This document shows, in pieces, positions 7,899-15,472 of a DNA stretch of 64,000 nucleotides. The first letter of the stretch is position 1. Each line of letters opens with the position of its first letter. This DNA comes from an uncultured Bacteroidales bacterium (GTDB lineage: Bacteria > Bacteroidota > Bacteroidia > Bacteroidales > Bacteroidaceae), in the NCBI GenBank assembly GCA_902787575.1, contig CADAGX010000022.1:62001-126000 (forward strand), read 5' to 3'. The translations under genes and the position numbers were made by a program. Below the pieces are notes generated by a model, which did not search any database, was not told where the DNA came from, and saw nothing but the letters and a program-made list of their open reading frames with translations.

Positions 7899-10091
7899 TT
7901 ATATCGTAATTCTGTGTTTGCCTGCGGCGAGTGTCTGTCCGATGCCTGTCTTTGGATTTACGAAACGACAAGTCGTGGCCTGCGGCACTGTGATGCTGAA
8001 GACTGTGTGCTCGCCTTTCGTCTGATACGACACGCCGATTGTGCCGCGCACCGTGGGAACAGTGATGCTGGCACGCTTGAAACAGACAGGTTGTGGCTTT
8101 ACTTGGAACTCCTGCCACCCGGCCTTTGTGGGAGAAATACCCATCAGGTACTGTGCTATGACGGTCAGCGCGCCCCCACTCCACGCGTGGTTTACGGTGC
8201 CGCCGCTGAAGCCTTTGTCGGCGCTGCCCCACCCTTCGTAGAGTGTGGTGTGAAGCGGGTCTTCCACCATCTCGCGGTAACGCTCACGACCACGTTCCAT
8301 GGCATACTCTCCCTCGTTCATCATGAAGAGTGCCTCCATCACATATTTCTCCATGTAAGGGCTCGCGTGTTTTTGCGTGTGCAGCAGCTGTGTAATCTGC
8401 GGCCACTTTTCTCTCTCTGCAATGCCAGCCACTACGGCCAGCGCCTGAACGCGGTCGTCTGTGTCGCCTTGGTAGTCGGGATGACGATAGGCAGTGCCAT
8501 TCCAACACGCATTGTATCCCTTCTTTACTGCGGCCATGAAGTTTCTGTACGTCTGCGCTTCCACAGGCAAAGCCAGCAAGTCGGCCATTTGAGCCGCCGA
8601 GGCCAGCGCCAAGTAATGCCATCCGGCATAGATGAGTCGCATGTCGCGGTGGTTGCCCCAGTCTCCCCAGTTCCACTCGCCCTTATATGCGGCCGTCAGT
8701 CCGGAATCTTCCAGACGCCAGCGGCTAAGATAGGCTTTCACGTGCGGATAGACGCGTTCCACGATAGCCGTGTCGCCCGTTTGCATAAAGTAATTCCAAA
8801 AGCCGTAGAGGCTTATGCTGGCCAGCATTTGCGACGGCAGTTCTGTGTCGTAGGTTCCAGGAATTGGCGCGTGGAGGACACCGTCCGGCCGCTGGAATTC
8901 GCAAAGCTCCAGCATACCTTTTTTCATCAGCGCGTGGGCGCGCGTATCGAACGTGTAGAAAGCTTCGCCAGTGAGTGACGTTTCGTCGCCCCACCACTGC
9001 GAGCGTTCACGGTCCGGGCAGTCGTAATAAGTATCCCGCATGTTCACATGCAGGGTTCTCAAGGCCTTCAGCCAATATTCGTTGTAGAAGTTGTCGTCGC
9101 AACTGAACGTGCCTTCCGCATCGCTGTCGTATGCCGTCTGCCGATACATGAGTTGTTTGAAAATAACTCCATGCGGCACGATGAGTTGCAGCTCGTCGCC
9201 GTTCATCCAACCGAGCGACTCGTATTGCTGGCTGCCGCGCCGTGTGATGTATTCGGCGTGCACACAGACTTCAGTTCCCACTTGCGGGTGGTCCGTCTGA
9301 ATGTAGATGTTGTGGCCGCCTTCTGTGTCCGAAACGGAAATCCACGGCGTAATGTGCATATTATAAGGCAGTCGCGCCACAATCGTGTCGGCAACCTGTC
9401 CTTTTCGCGTCTCGTATTTTGCACGTTGCAGTCCGTAGTCCTTCCACTGCGGTATGGGACGCTCCACGAGTCCGTTCCAAGGTGCGTCGCCAGCCTGTCC
9501 GATTTCGCGTGACGCTGTAAAGCCGTGCAGCACATCGTCTGTCTGCCAGCCGTCGATATCGCGGCGAGCATCAAAGAGAATGTTTGATTCCGGCAAGCGC
9601 CAGTTGGTTTGCGGCCCCTCGCATGTGGAATACGCCGGATGCAGGCGACTCTGCCACGAAGCATCGCTCAGCAAGCCAATAGTCGGAGCAGAAAACAGCA
9701 ATCCTGCCTTGCCACTGTTGATGTGGCTCATGCCGTTCCGGCCGAAGTGCCACACGAGAATGGCCAGCCGGTTCGTGCCGCGCCGGAGGAAAGGCGCCAG
9801 TTCCAGCTTGTCGAAGTAAGAATCGCGAGGCGACGGCCCACGTTTCAGTCCGCCCTCGAAGACGATAAGTTTTCCATTGAGCCAAATCCAATATTTGCTG
9901 TCGGCCGCTACCAGTGCTTCCACGCTTTCGGGCACAGCGTCGAGCGTGACGTTCCGGCGGAAAGCAAGCCAAGTATTCATCGCGTCGGCGTTTCCTTCTG
10001 AAACTGTTATCCAATGGGAATTTTTGTCGAACGAGGCCGCAAACGTCTGCATGCCAAGTAGAAAGATCAGAAACGAAAGGACGTGTTTCAT
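7899..10091 (-). CDS. alpha-L-rhamnosidase-like glycoside hydrolase (GH78 type)
   Basis: 730-residue exported hydrolase with a signal peptide (MKHVLSFLIFLLGMQTFA). The first ~240 residues form beta-sandwich modules; an (alpha/alpha)6 barrel follows, with the GH78 active-site signature DCPDRERSQWWGD near residue 360 carrying the expected acid residues, and a C-terminal beta domain. GH78 enzymes release terminal alpha-L-rhamnose. The neighbouring GH92, GH130 and EEP genes suggest a complex glycan, but rhamnose itself is inferred only from the family. First gene of a transcript continuing into four EEP genes. Confidence 0.8.
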   Translation of the reverse strand: MKHVLSFLIFLLGMQTFAASFDKNSHWITVSEGNADAMNTWLAFRRNVTLDAVPESVEALVAADSKYWIWLNGKLIVFEGGLKRGPSPRDSYFDKLELAPFLRRGTNRLAILVWHFGRNGMSHINSGKAGLLFSAPTIGLLSDASWQSRLHPAYSTCEGPQTNWRLPESNILFDARRDIDGWQTDDVLHGFTASREIGQAGDAPWNGLVERPIPQWKDYGLQRAKYETRKGQVADTIVARLPYNMHITPWISVSDTEGGHNIYIQTDHPQVGTEVCVHAEYITRRGSQQYESLGWMNGDELQLIVPHGVIFKQLMYRQTAYDSDAEGTFSCDDNFYNEYWLKALRTLHVNMRDTYYDCPDRERSQWWGDETSLTGEAFYTFDTRAHALMKKGMLELCEFQRPDGVLHAPIPGTYDTELPSQMLASISLYGFWNYFMQTGDTAIVERVYPHVKAYLSRWRLEDSGLTAAYKGEWNWGDWGNHRDMRLIYAGWHYLALASAAQMADLLALPVEAQTYRNFMAAVKKGYNACWNGTAYRHPDYQGDTDDRVQALAVVAGIAEREKWPQITQLLHTQKHASPYMEKYVMEALFMMNEGEYAMERGRERYREMVEDPLHTTLYEGWGSADKGFSGGTVNHAWSGGALTVIAQYLMGISPTKAGWQEFQVKPQPVCFKRASITVPTVRGTIGVSYQTKGEHTVFSITVPQATTCRFVNPKTGIGQTLAAGKHRITI

Positions 10092-10127
10092 CGTTTAAAG
10101 GTCAGTTTTCAGTGATTATTCCTTTTG

Positions 10128-10135
10128 CAAAGTTA
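10128..10135 (-). promoter_or_regulatory. -7 element for the GH78-EEP operon
   Basis: Read on the minus strand this is TAACTTTG, matching the Bacteroidota TAnnTTTG box, 36 bp upstream of the GH78-like start. No clear -33 TTG is seen at the right distance. Confidence 0.55.
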
Positions 10136-10213
10136 ATTCTTTTTTTTGAAAAATAGATGGAAAGGCGTGGTTATTTGTAGAATTACACGTAATTTTGCGC
10201 AAAACTAAGTGGG

Positions 10214-11164
10214 ATGAAAAAATTTTTGAAGGCTGTTTTCGTCGGCATCGTGCTCCTCGTTTTGGCAGATGTGGCTGCGGCATTTTATTTTCTACACGTC
10301 GCATTGGCAAAAACAACGTGTGTCGAGGACGAATACGACGTGTGGCAACGAGAGAAACAACGTGTGCCATTTGCGGCGGCTTGGCTCGACAGTATTCGAG
10401 ACAACAACTGCCTGCAGGATTTGCTGCAGCAGAATGCCCAAGGCCGTACACTTCACGCCTACTGGCTTTGCGCTCCGAAACCTACGAAACGCACTGCCAT
10501 ATTGCTGCATGGCTACCGTAATCAAGCTCTCAATATGCTTCACATCGCCTACATGTACAGCCAGTTTGGATTCAATGTGCTGATGCCAGATTTCTTCGGG
10601 CACGGGTTGAGCGAGGGCACACACGTGAGAATGGGTTGGCGCGACCGCAACGATGTAATAATGTGGGCACACGTGGCAGACAGCTTGCTACAGGGCGCAG
10701 AAATCACCGTTCACGGCATCAGCATGGGAGCGGCCACAACCATGATGGTGGCCGGCGAGAATTCCCAAGGCATCGTGGCGTATGTAGAAGATTGTGGCTA
10801 CACAAGTGTGTGGGACGAGTTCGAGAGCGAATTTCGCAAGCGCTACGGCTTGCCATCCTTCCCGCTGCTGCACACCAGCAGTGCACTCTGTTTTCTTCTT
10901 GACGGCTGGACTTTCGGTCGGGCTAGCGCATTGGAGGCTGTGAAACGAAGCCGTGCGCCAATGCTTTTCATACATGGCGATGCCGACGACTTCGTGCCGA
11001 CTTGGATGGCAACACCTCTTTACAATGCAAAAAGCGGCATGAGGGAACTCTGGCTTTCGCCCGGAGTCGGTCATGCCGCCTCGTATGATAAATTTCCTGC
11101 GGAGTACACTTCGTGCGTCCGCAACTTCCTGCAGAAGGCTTACAACTCGTCGCTTAGCGAGTAA
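10214..11164 (+). CDS. membrane-anchored alpha/beta hydrolase
   Basis: 316-residue serine hydrolase with one N-terminal transmembrane segment (residues ~5-28) that would anchor it to the inner membrane with the enzyme outside the cytoplasm. The alpha/beta-hydrolase core shows the oxyanion region LLHGYRN, the nucleophile elbow HGISMGAAT, the acid HGDADDFVP and the histidine GVGHAAS. Substrate unknown; deacylation of glycans or peptides is possible. A TAATTTTG box at 10190-10197 may be its promoter. Its last 25 bp overlap the end of the convergent GH92 gene. Confidence 0.82.
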   Translation: MKKFLKAVFVGIVLLVLADVAAAFYFLHVALAKTTCVEDEYDVWQREKQRVPFAAAWLDSIRDNNCLQDLLQQNAQGRTLHAYWLCAPKPTKRTAILLHGYRNQALNMLHIAYMYSQFGFNVLMPDFFGHGLSEGTHVRMGWRDRNDVIMWAHVADSLLQGAEITVHGISMGAATTMMVAGENSQGIVAYVEDCGYTSVWDEFESEFRKRYGLPSFPLLHTSSALCFLLDGWTFGRASALEAVKRSRAPMLFIHGDADDFVPTWMATPLYNAKSGMRELWLSPGVGHAASYDKFPAEYTSCVRNFLQKAYNSSLSE

Positions 11165-13455
11165 GGAAGCGTCGTCCGACGGTTGCGAACGGGCTTGTCG
11201 GTCATCACGAACTCCAGCTTCCCGCCCTGCAACAGCTGAGCGTGCGTAATGTATCGCGTGGTCAGTTCCTTACCGTTCAGCCGCACCGATTTTACATAGC
11301 GTCGTTTGTCGCAGACTCCCTCGGCAGAAATCTCCAACGTAGTGTTCCCGACGCGCAGCACACACTTGGGGAAGTAAGGTGCACCCAGCACGTATTGGTC
11401 GGTTCCGGGGCAGACAGGATAGAAACCAAGCGACGAAAAAACATACCAAGCCGACATCTGTCCGCAGTCGTCGTTTCCGTGCAGTCCATCTATCGCGTTG
11501 CGATACATCCGGTTCAGCACCTCGCGAACCCAGTACGCAGTCTTCCAAGGCTGCGACGTCCAAGCGTAGAGATACGGAATGTGGTGGCTCGGTTCGTTGC
11601 CGTGAACGTAGCCGCCCATCAGGCACTCCTTCTCGATATCTTCGTTTTCGGCGTAGTATTTCTCGTCCAAATCTTCCTGAAACAGTGCGTCGAGCCGTTG
11701 GATGAAACGTTTCTCGCCACCGAAACACTGAATCATGCCACGCACATCGTGCGGAACGTGAAACGAATAGTTGGCCGAGTTGCCTTCGATGAAGCCCTCG
11801 CCATAAGTCTGCAGCGGCGAGAAATCCTTCTTCCACTCGCCGCTCTTGTATTTCGGGCAGGCAAGACCAAGCGTAGGATTAAATACATTCCGATAATTGA
11901 GTGCACGCTGACGGAAGTTGGCTGCCATCTCCTCGTTGCCAGCCTTTTGGGCCGCAGCATAGACACACCAATCGTCGTATGCGTACTCCAACGTGTTGCT
12001 GGCACTCGTGCCACAGCGGTCGTACGGCACGTAGCCGTACTGAATGTAATCCTTCATGCCTTCAATCCAGGGCGAGGTGGCTGTACTTTTCATAGCTGCC
12101 AGCATTTTCTCCGAGCGTGGCAACCCTGCTTTCTCGGCTGCATCAGCCAGTACCGACACGGCGTGATAGCCGCTCATACACCAGCCTTCGTTGGCCATTA
12201 AGTACCAAATCGGCAGCAAGTGCAGTGCGCTTTGCTGCTGGATGCGCATCATACTCTCGGCCATATCGCGTCCCTGCTGCGGTTTCAACAGGTTGAGCAA
12301 CGGATGCTCCGCGCGGTAAGTGTCCCACAGCGAGAAGATAGTGTAATTCCGAAAGCCGTCAGCACGATGAATCTCCATGTCATTTCCCCGATACTGCCCG
12401 TCAATGTCCATATAAACAGAGGGATTAATCATCGTATGATAGAGCGAAGTGTAGAACATAGCCTTCTGATCTTCGGTGCCTTCTATGCGGGCAATGTTTA
12501 ATTCGTCAGCCCACATCCGTTCTGTCTGCTGACGTAATTGTTCGAACGAGCGGCCGTCTGTTTCAGCACGCAGGTTGTTCAGCGCCCCGCTCATGCTGAC
12601 AGCCGAGAGCCCAACGCGTACTGTCAGCTGTCGCTCAGCAGAGAGTTTTGTTCTGAAGTATGCAACCATCTCGCGCCCGGCCATGTCGGGGAAGTTATGA
12701 TGTATGTCCATCTTGCGCCAGAAGCCGTTGTACTTCATACGTTGTGTGTCAGTGTAACCGTAGCTCTGTATCGGCTGCGAAAGTGCAATGGCGAAATATG
12801 TATAGTTCTGCCGAGCCCATCCGTTTGTAATGCGATAGCCTGTGAGCAGCGTGTCGTTCTCTACGCGAAGATAGGTCCACAGCGTTTTTCCCTCGTAGTT
12901 GTAGATTCCGTGCCCAAGGTCGAGAATAAACTGTCCCTCGTCGCACGGGAAAGTGTACTTGTGAACGCCTACGCGCTGCGTGGCAGTCAGCTGGGCACGA
13001 ATGTCGTAGTCGGTCAGCATCACTTCGTAGTATCCAGGCGAAGCCTTCTCGGTCTTGTGGTCAAAGCGAGAGCGATAGCCCGTTTCAGGTGCGGCTGCCG
13101 TTCCAGGGTTAGTCTGAATCTTTCCCGTGGTTGGCATCAGCAGAATGTCTCCTAGGTCGGAATGTCCCGTGCCGCTGAGGTGCGTATGACTGAAGCCGAC
13201 AATCGTCTTATCGTCGTACTGATATCCGGCGCAGTAAGCGTAAACTTCGGGCTGGTATCGGCCATCCAGATTGTGCGGCACCGTGTCAGTCTCTGGACTG
13301 AGTTGCACTATGCCAAATGGTGCACAAGCCCCAGGAAATGTATGCCCCATTCCCTTGGTTCCTATCATGGGATTTACGTACTGCAACGGTGTGTCAGCTG
13401 CAACGGCTGCAGCAGAAACACAAAGTAGTAGGCAGCAAATAGATTTTCGTATCAT
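11140..13455 (-). CDS. GH92 exo-alpha-mannosidase
   Basis: Exported calcium-dependent alpha-mannosidase of 771 residues from the chosen start MIRKSICCLLLC, which gives a signal peptide; 28 more in-frame codons upstream do not look like a leader. Family signatures run through the protein: NPMIGTKGMGHTFPGACAPF, FSHTHLSGTGHSDLGD, FSLWDTYRAEHPL, the acid-bearing GNEPSHHIPYLY, and the base-bearing GNDDCGQMSAWYVFSSLGF. It would trim alpha-mannose from N-glycans or mannan. The upstream gene is HU, whose hairpin lies just before this start. The 3' end overlaps the convergent hydrolase gene by 25 bp. Confidence 0.95.
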   Translation of the reverse strand: MIRKSICCLLLCVSAAAVAADTPLQYVNPMIGTKGMGHTFPGACAPFGIVQLSPETDTVPHNLDGRYQPEVYAYCAGYQYDDKTIVGFSHTHLSGTGHSDLGDILLMPTTGKIQTNPGTAAAPETGYRSRFDHKTEKASPGYYEVMLTDYDIRAQLTATQRVGVHKYTFPCDEGQFILDLGHGIYNYEGKTLWTYLRVENDTLLTGYRITNGWARQNYTYFAIALSQPIQSYGYTDTQRMKYNGFWRKMDIHHNFPDMAGREMVAYFRTKLSAERQLTVRVGLSAVSMSGALNNLRAETDGRSFEQLRQQTERMWADELNIARIEGTEDQKAMFYTSLYHTMINPSVYMDIDGQYRGNDMEIHRADGFRNYTIFSLWDTYRAEHPLLNLLKPQQGRDMAESMMRIQQQSALHLLPIWYLMANEGWCMSGYHAVSVLADAAEKAGLPRSEKMLAAMKSTATSPWIEGMKDYIQYGYVPYDRCGTSASNTLEYAYDDWCVYAAAQKAGNEEMAANFRQRALNYRNVFNPTLGLACPKYKSGEWKKDFSPLQTYGEGFIEGNSANYSFHVPHDVRGMIQCFGGEKRFIQRLDALFQEDLDEKYYAENEDIEKECLMGGYVHGNEPSHHIPYLYAWTSQPWKTAYWVREVLNRMYRNAIDGLHGNDDCGQMSAWYVFSSLGFYPVCPGTDQYVLGAPYFPKCVLRVGNTTLEISAEGVCDKRRYVKSVRLNGKELTTRYITHAQLLQGGKLEFVMTDKPVRNRRTTLPYSLSDEL

Positions 13456-13470
13456 GGGTATTGGAAATAA

Positions 13471-13512
13471 TAAAAGCCGGATTGACGGAGACGTACTCCA
13501 GCAAACCGGCTT
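13471..13512 (-). terminator. hairpin between HU and GH92 (terminator or attenuator)
   Basis: On the minus strand AAGCCGG...CCGGCTT is followed by a T-rich stretch; a nested ggag/ctcc stem fills the loop. It lies after the HU stop and ends 16 bp before the GH92 start, so GH92 expression may depend on read-through. Confidence 0.6.
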
Positions 13513-13561
13513 GTTTGACGTTAAAATTAGCTTCCCCAAGGAGGGAAATCGATTTCACGCT

Positions 13562-13846
13562 TTACTTCTTTGCTTTTGCAACGGCCTCCATGAAGTCCTT
13601 GCAGGGCTTGAAGTAAGGTATGTCATGTGCTTCGATGAGCATCGTTGTATTCTTTGAGATATTGCGAGCGGTCTTCTGTGCGCGGTGCTTCAAAGTCCAA
13701 GTACCCCAACCTCTCAGATAAACATTCTCGCGCTCAACGAGAGATTCCATAATCGTGTCGATGGTTCCTTCCAAGGCTGCCAGCACTGTCGGCTGGTCGA
13801 TTCCCGTCTTAGCGGAAACGGCCTTTACTAATTCTACTTTTGTCAT
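13562..13846 (-). CDS. hup: HU/IHF-family DNA-binding protein
   Basis: 94-residue histone-like DNA-bending protein. The N-terminal helices (TKVELVKAVSAKTGI) and the saddle region with GWGTWTLKHRAQKTARNI are typical, with length matching HU. The tip of the beta arm reads NISKNTTMLIEAHDIPYFKP, in place of the usual NPxTG. It acts on nucleoid structure and may be one of several HU paralogues. Transcribed from the TATCTTTG promoter just upstream. Confidence 0.93.
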   Translation of the reverse strand: MTKVELVKAVSAKTGIDQPTVLAALEGTIDTIMESLVERENVYLRGWGTWTLKHRAQKTARNISKNTTMLIEAHDIPYFKPCKDFMEAVAKAKK

Positions 13847-13889
13847 GTCTTTATTTTATAATTACGTTTTATGTTTTTGAAAAGTGGTG

Positions 13890-13921
13890 CAAAGATACAC
13901 AAACTTTCACATTGCACACAA
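13890..13921 (-). promoter_or_regulatory. promoter of the HU gene
   Basis: On the minus strand TTG (13921-13919), 21 bp, then TATCTTTG (13897-13890): a full Bacteroidota -33/-7 pair. Confidence 0.75.
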
Positions 13922-14102
13922 TTTTACGAGGGGATTTTTTAATTAAAGTACGTTTTTTGAGTAGAATCAAGCCAAATGGTTCTTTTTAAAGCAGAAAACC
14001 TACTCGTTTATGTGTCATAGCGTATATACTATATAATAATGTATGTTATGCGAGGCTACACATTTTTTCTACATAATGCATCGCGAATCCAATAACTTGT
14101 AT

Positions 14103-14110
14103 TATCTTTG
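14103..14110 (+). promoter_or_regulatory. -7 element of the GH130 gene
   Basis: TATCTTTG, 26 bp before the GH130 start codon. No TTG is seen 19-21 bp upstream, so activation may need a regulator. The rest of the 13922-14102 intergenic stretch is AT-rich with no gene. Confidence 0.55.
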
Positions 14111-14136
14111 CAAAGCAAACGTCACATTTAAATATT

Positions 14137-15267
14137 ATGAAGCGTAAAATTGTTTTTCTGTTTGGGGTGTTTCTTTCTGTTGCAGCTCTTGCTACAGACG
14201 GTACGCTACCCTATTGGGCGATCGGCCCTTTCAACCGTCCGAAAACAAACCCCATAATTGAACCCGATACAAGTACGGTTTTCAATTGCCCCATGTTAAA
14301 TACACAGGTGCGATGGGAATGTGCCGACACGTTCAACCCTGCCGCTGTGGTAAAGGACGGCAAGATTTGCATTCTCTATCGTGCAGAAGATAATCCTTCG
14401 GTGGGCATCGGTAAACGTACGTCGCGTATTGGCTTGGCTGAGACGAAGAACGGCATTCGCTTGAAGCGTCGGATGAAGACTCCTGTCATGTTTCCAGATA
14501 CGAGCCAGATGTCACGAACTTATGAGTGGACCGGCGGGACAGAAGATCCGCGTGTTGTGGAAGCCGAAGTAGACGGAAAACGTATATTTGTGATGACCTA
14601 TACGTCTTGGAATCGTAAAACAGCGCGTCTTTCTGTCGCCACATCAGAGGATTTGCTGACGTGGCAGCATCATGGCCCTGTGTTCCAAAAAGCATTCGAC
14701 GGGCGTTTCAACAAGATTTTCTGCAAGTCTGGCTCCATCGTGACTGAGGTACGCGACGGCCGCCTCATAGCAACGAAGGTTCGTATTGGCGACAAAGATC
14801 GATACTTTATGTATTGGGGCGAATTCTGGGTGTGTGGCGCCACAAGCGACGACCTGATACATTGGGAGCCCATTCTCGACGAGAAAGGCGAACTGCTCTA
14901 TCTGGCAAAACCTCGCATTGGATTCTTCGACTCACAACTCACAGAGTGCGGACCTCCTGCCGTAAAGACGCAACACGGCATCGTTTTATTCTATAATGGA
15001 AAGAATCTGAGTGGCGACAGAGGCGACAAACGCTATGCGGCAGCCACTTATGCCGCAGGGCAAATGCTCTTCAGTAATTCCGACCCGTTGAAACTCGTAG
15101 ACAGACTCGACGTACCGTTCTTCTTCCCCCAGGCAGATTTCGAAAAGAGCGGCCAGTATGCTGCTGGTACGGTCTTCATCGAAGGACTTGTGTACTTCCG
15201 CAAGAAATTTTTCCTCTATTACGGCTGCGCTGACAGCAAAGTGGGCGTGGCGGTTTGCAAGCCATAA
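14137..15267 (+). CDS. GH130 family beta-mannosidase/phosphorylase, exported
   Basis: 376-residue five-bladed propeller enzyme of GH130. A signal peptide (MKRKIVFLFGVFLSVAALA) argues for a periplasmic hydrolase rather than a cytoplasmic phosphorylase, as in the Bacteroides beta-1,2-mannosidases. Motifs include CILYRAEDN, GGTEDPRVV with the family Asp, YWGEFWVCGATSDDL and LTECGPPAV. With GH92 next door it fits stepwise removal of mannose from N-glycan or mannan. Linkage specificity cannot be decided from sequence by eye. A strong terminator follows. Confidence 0.88.
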   Translation: MKRKIVFLFGVFLSVAALATDGTLPYWAIGPFNRPKTNPIIEPDTSTVFNCPMLNTQVRWECADTFNPAAVVKDGKICILYRAEDNPSVGIGKRTSRIGLAETKNGIRLKRRMKTPVMFPDTSQMSRTYEWTGGTEDPRVVEAEVDGKRIFVMTYTSWNRKTARLSVATSEDLLTWQHHGPVFQKAFDGRFNKIFCKSGSIVTEVRDGRLIATKVRIGDKDRYFMYWGEFWVCGATSDDLIHWEPILDEKGELLYLAKPRIGFFDSQLTECGPPAVKTQHGIVLFYNGKNLSGDRGDKRYAAATYAAGQMLFSNSDPLKLVDRLDVPFFFPQADFEKSGQYAAGTVFIEGLVYFRKKFFLYYGCADSKVGVAVCKP

Positions 15268-15278
15268 AAACCGTAAAA

Positions 15279-15320
15279 CGAAAGGGGCGACCAATACTTG
15301 GTGCCCCTTTCTGATTTCTT
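15279..15320 (+). terminator. terminator after GH130
   Basis: gaaaggggc (15280-15288) pairs with gcccctttc (15303-15311) around a 14-bp loop, followed by a T-rich tail. Confidence 0.8.
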
Positions 15321-15321
15321 C

Positions 15322-15351
15322 GAGCGATAGACGGGACTCGAACCCGCGACC
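15322..15351 (-). repeat. 30-bp copy of the tRNA-Gly 3' end (att-like, island left edge)
   Basis: Exactly repeats the T-arm and acceptor 3' half of tRNA-Gly(CCC) at 19807-19836, in the same orientation, while the rest of the tRNA is absent. This is the footprint of a site-specific integrase using a tRNA 3' end. The intact tRNA lies at the far end, so the displaced host fragment is here and the insertion occupies roughly 15352-19836. Confidence 0.85.
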
Positions 15352-15472
15352 ATCGTTTATGTAGCCGTCTGCCTTGTGCTTTAAGTCAAGGATTGTATCC
15401 GAGTTCAAGAAAAAATAGTTTTCCGACTCACCGAATAACAGCAAATGCAGAGAGCTGCCTCGATGGTGCCCT

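Noticed and set aside
13456..13539. Longer GH92 start adding 28 residues
   Set aside because: The extra residues run through the HU hairpin and spoil the signal peptide that begins at MIRKSICC.
15322..15351. A second tRNA gene at the left island edge
   Set aside because: Only the T arm and the acceptor 3' strand are present; the D arm and anticodon arm are missing, so it is a fragment.
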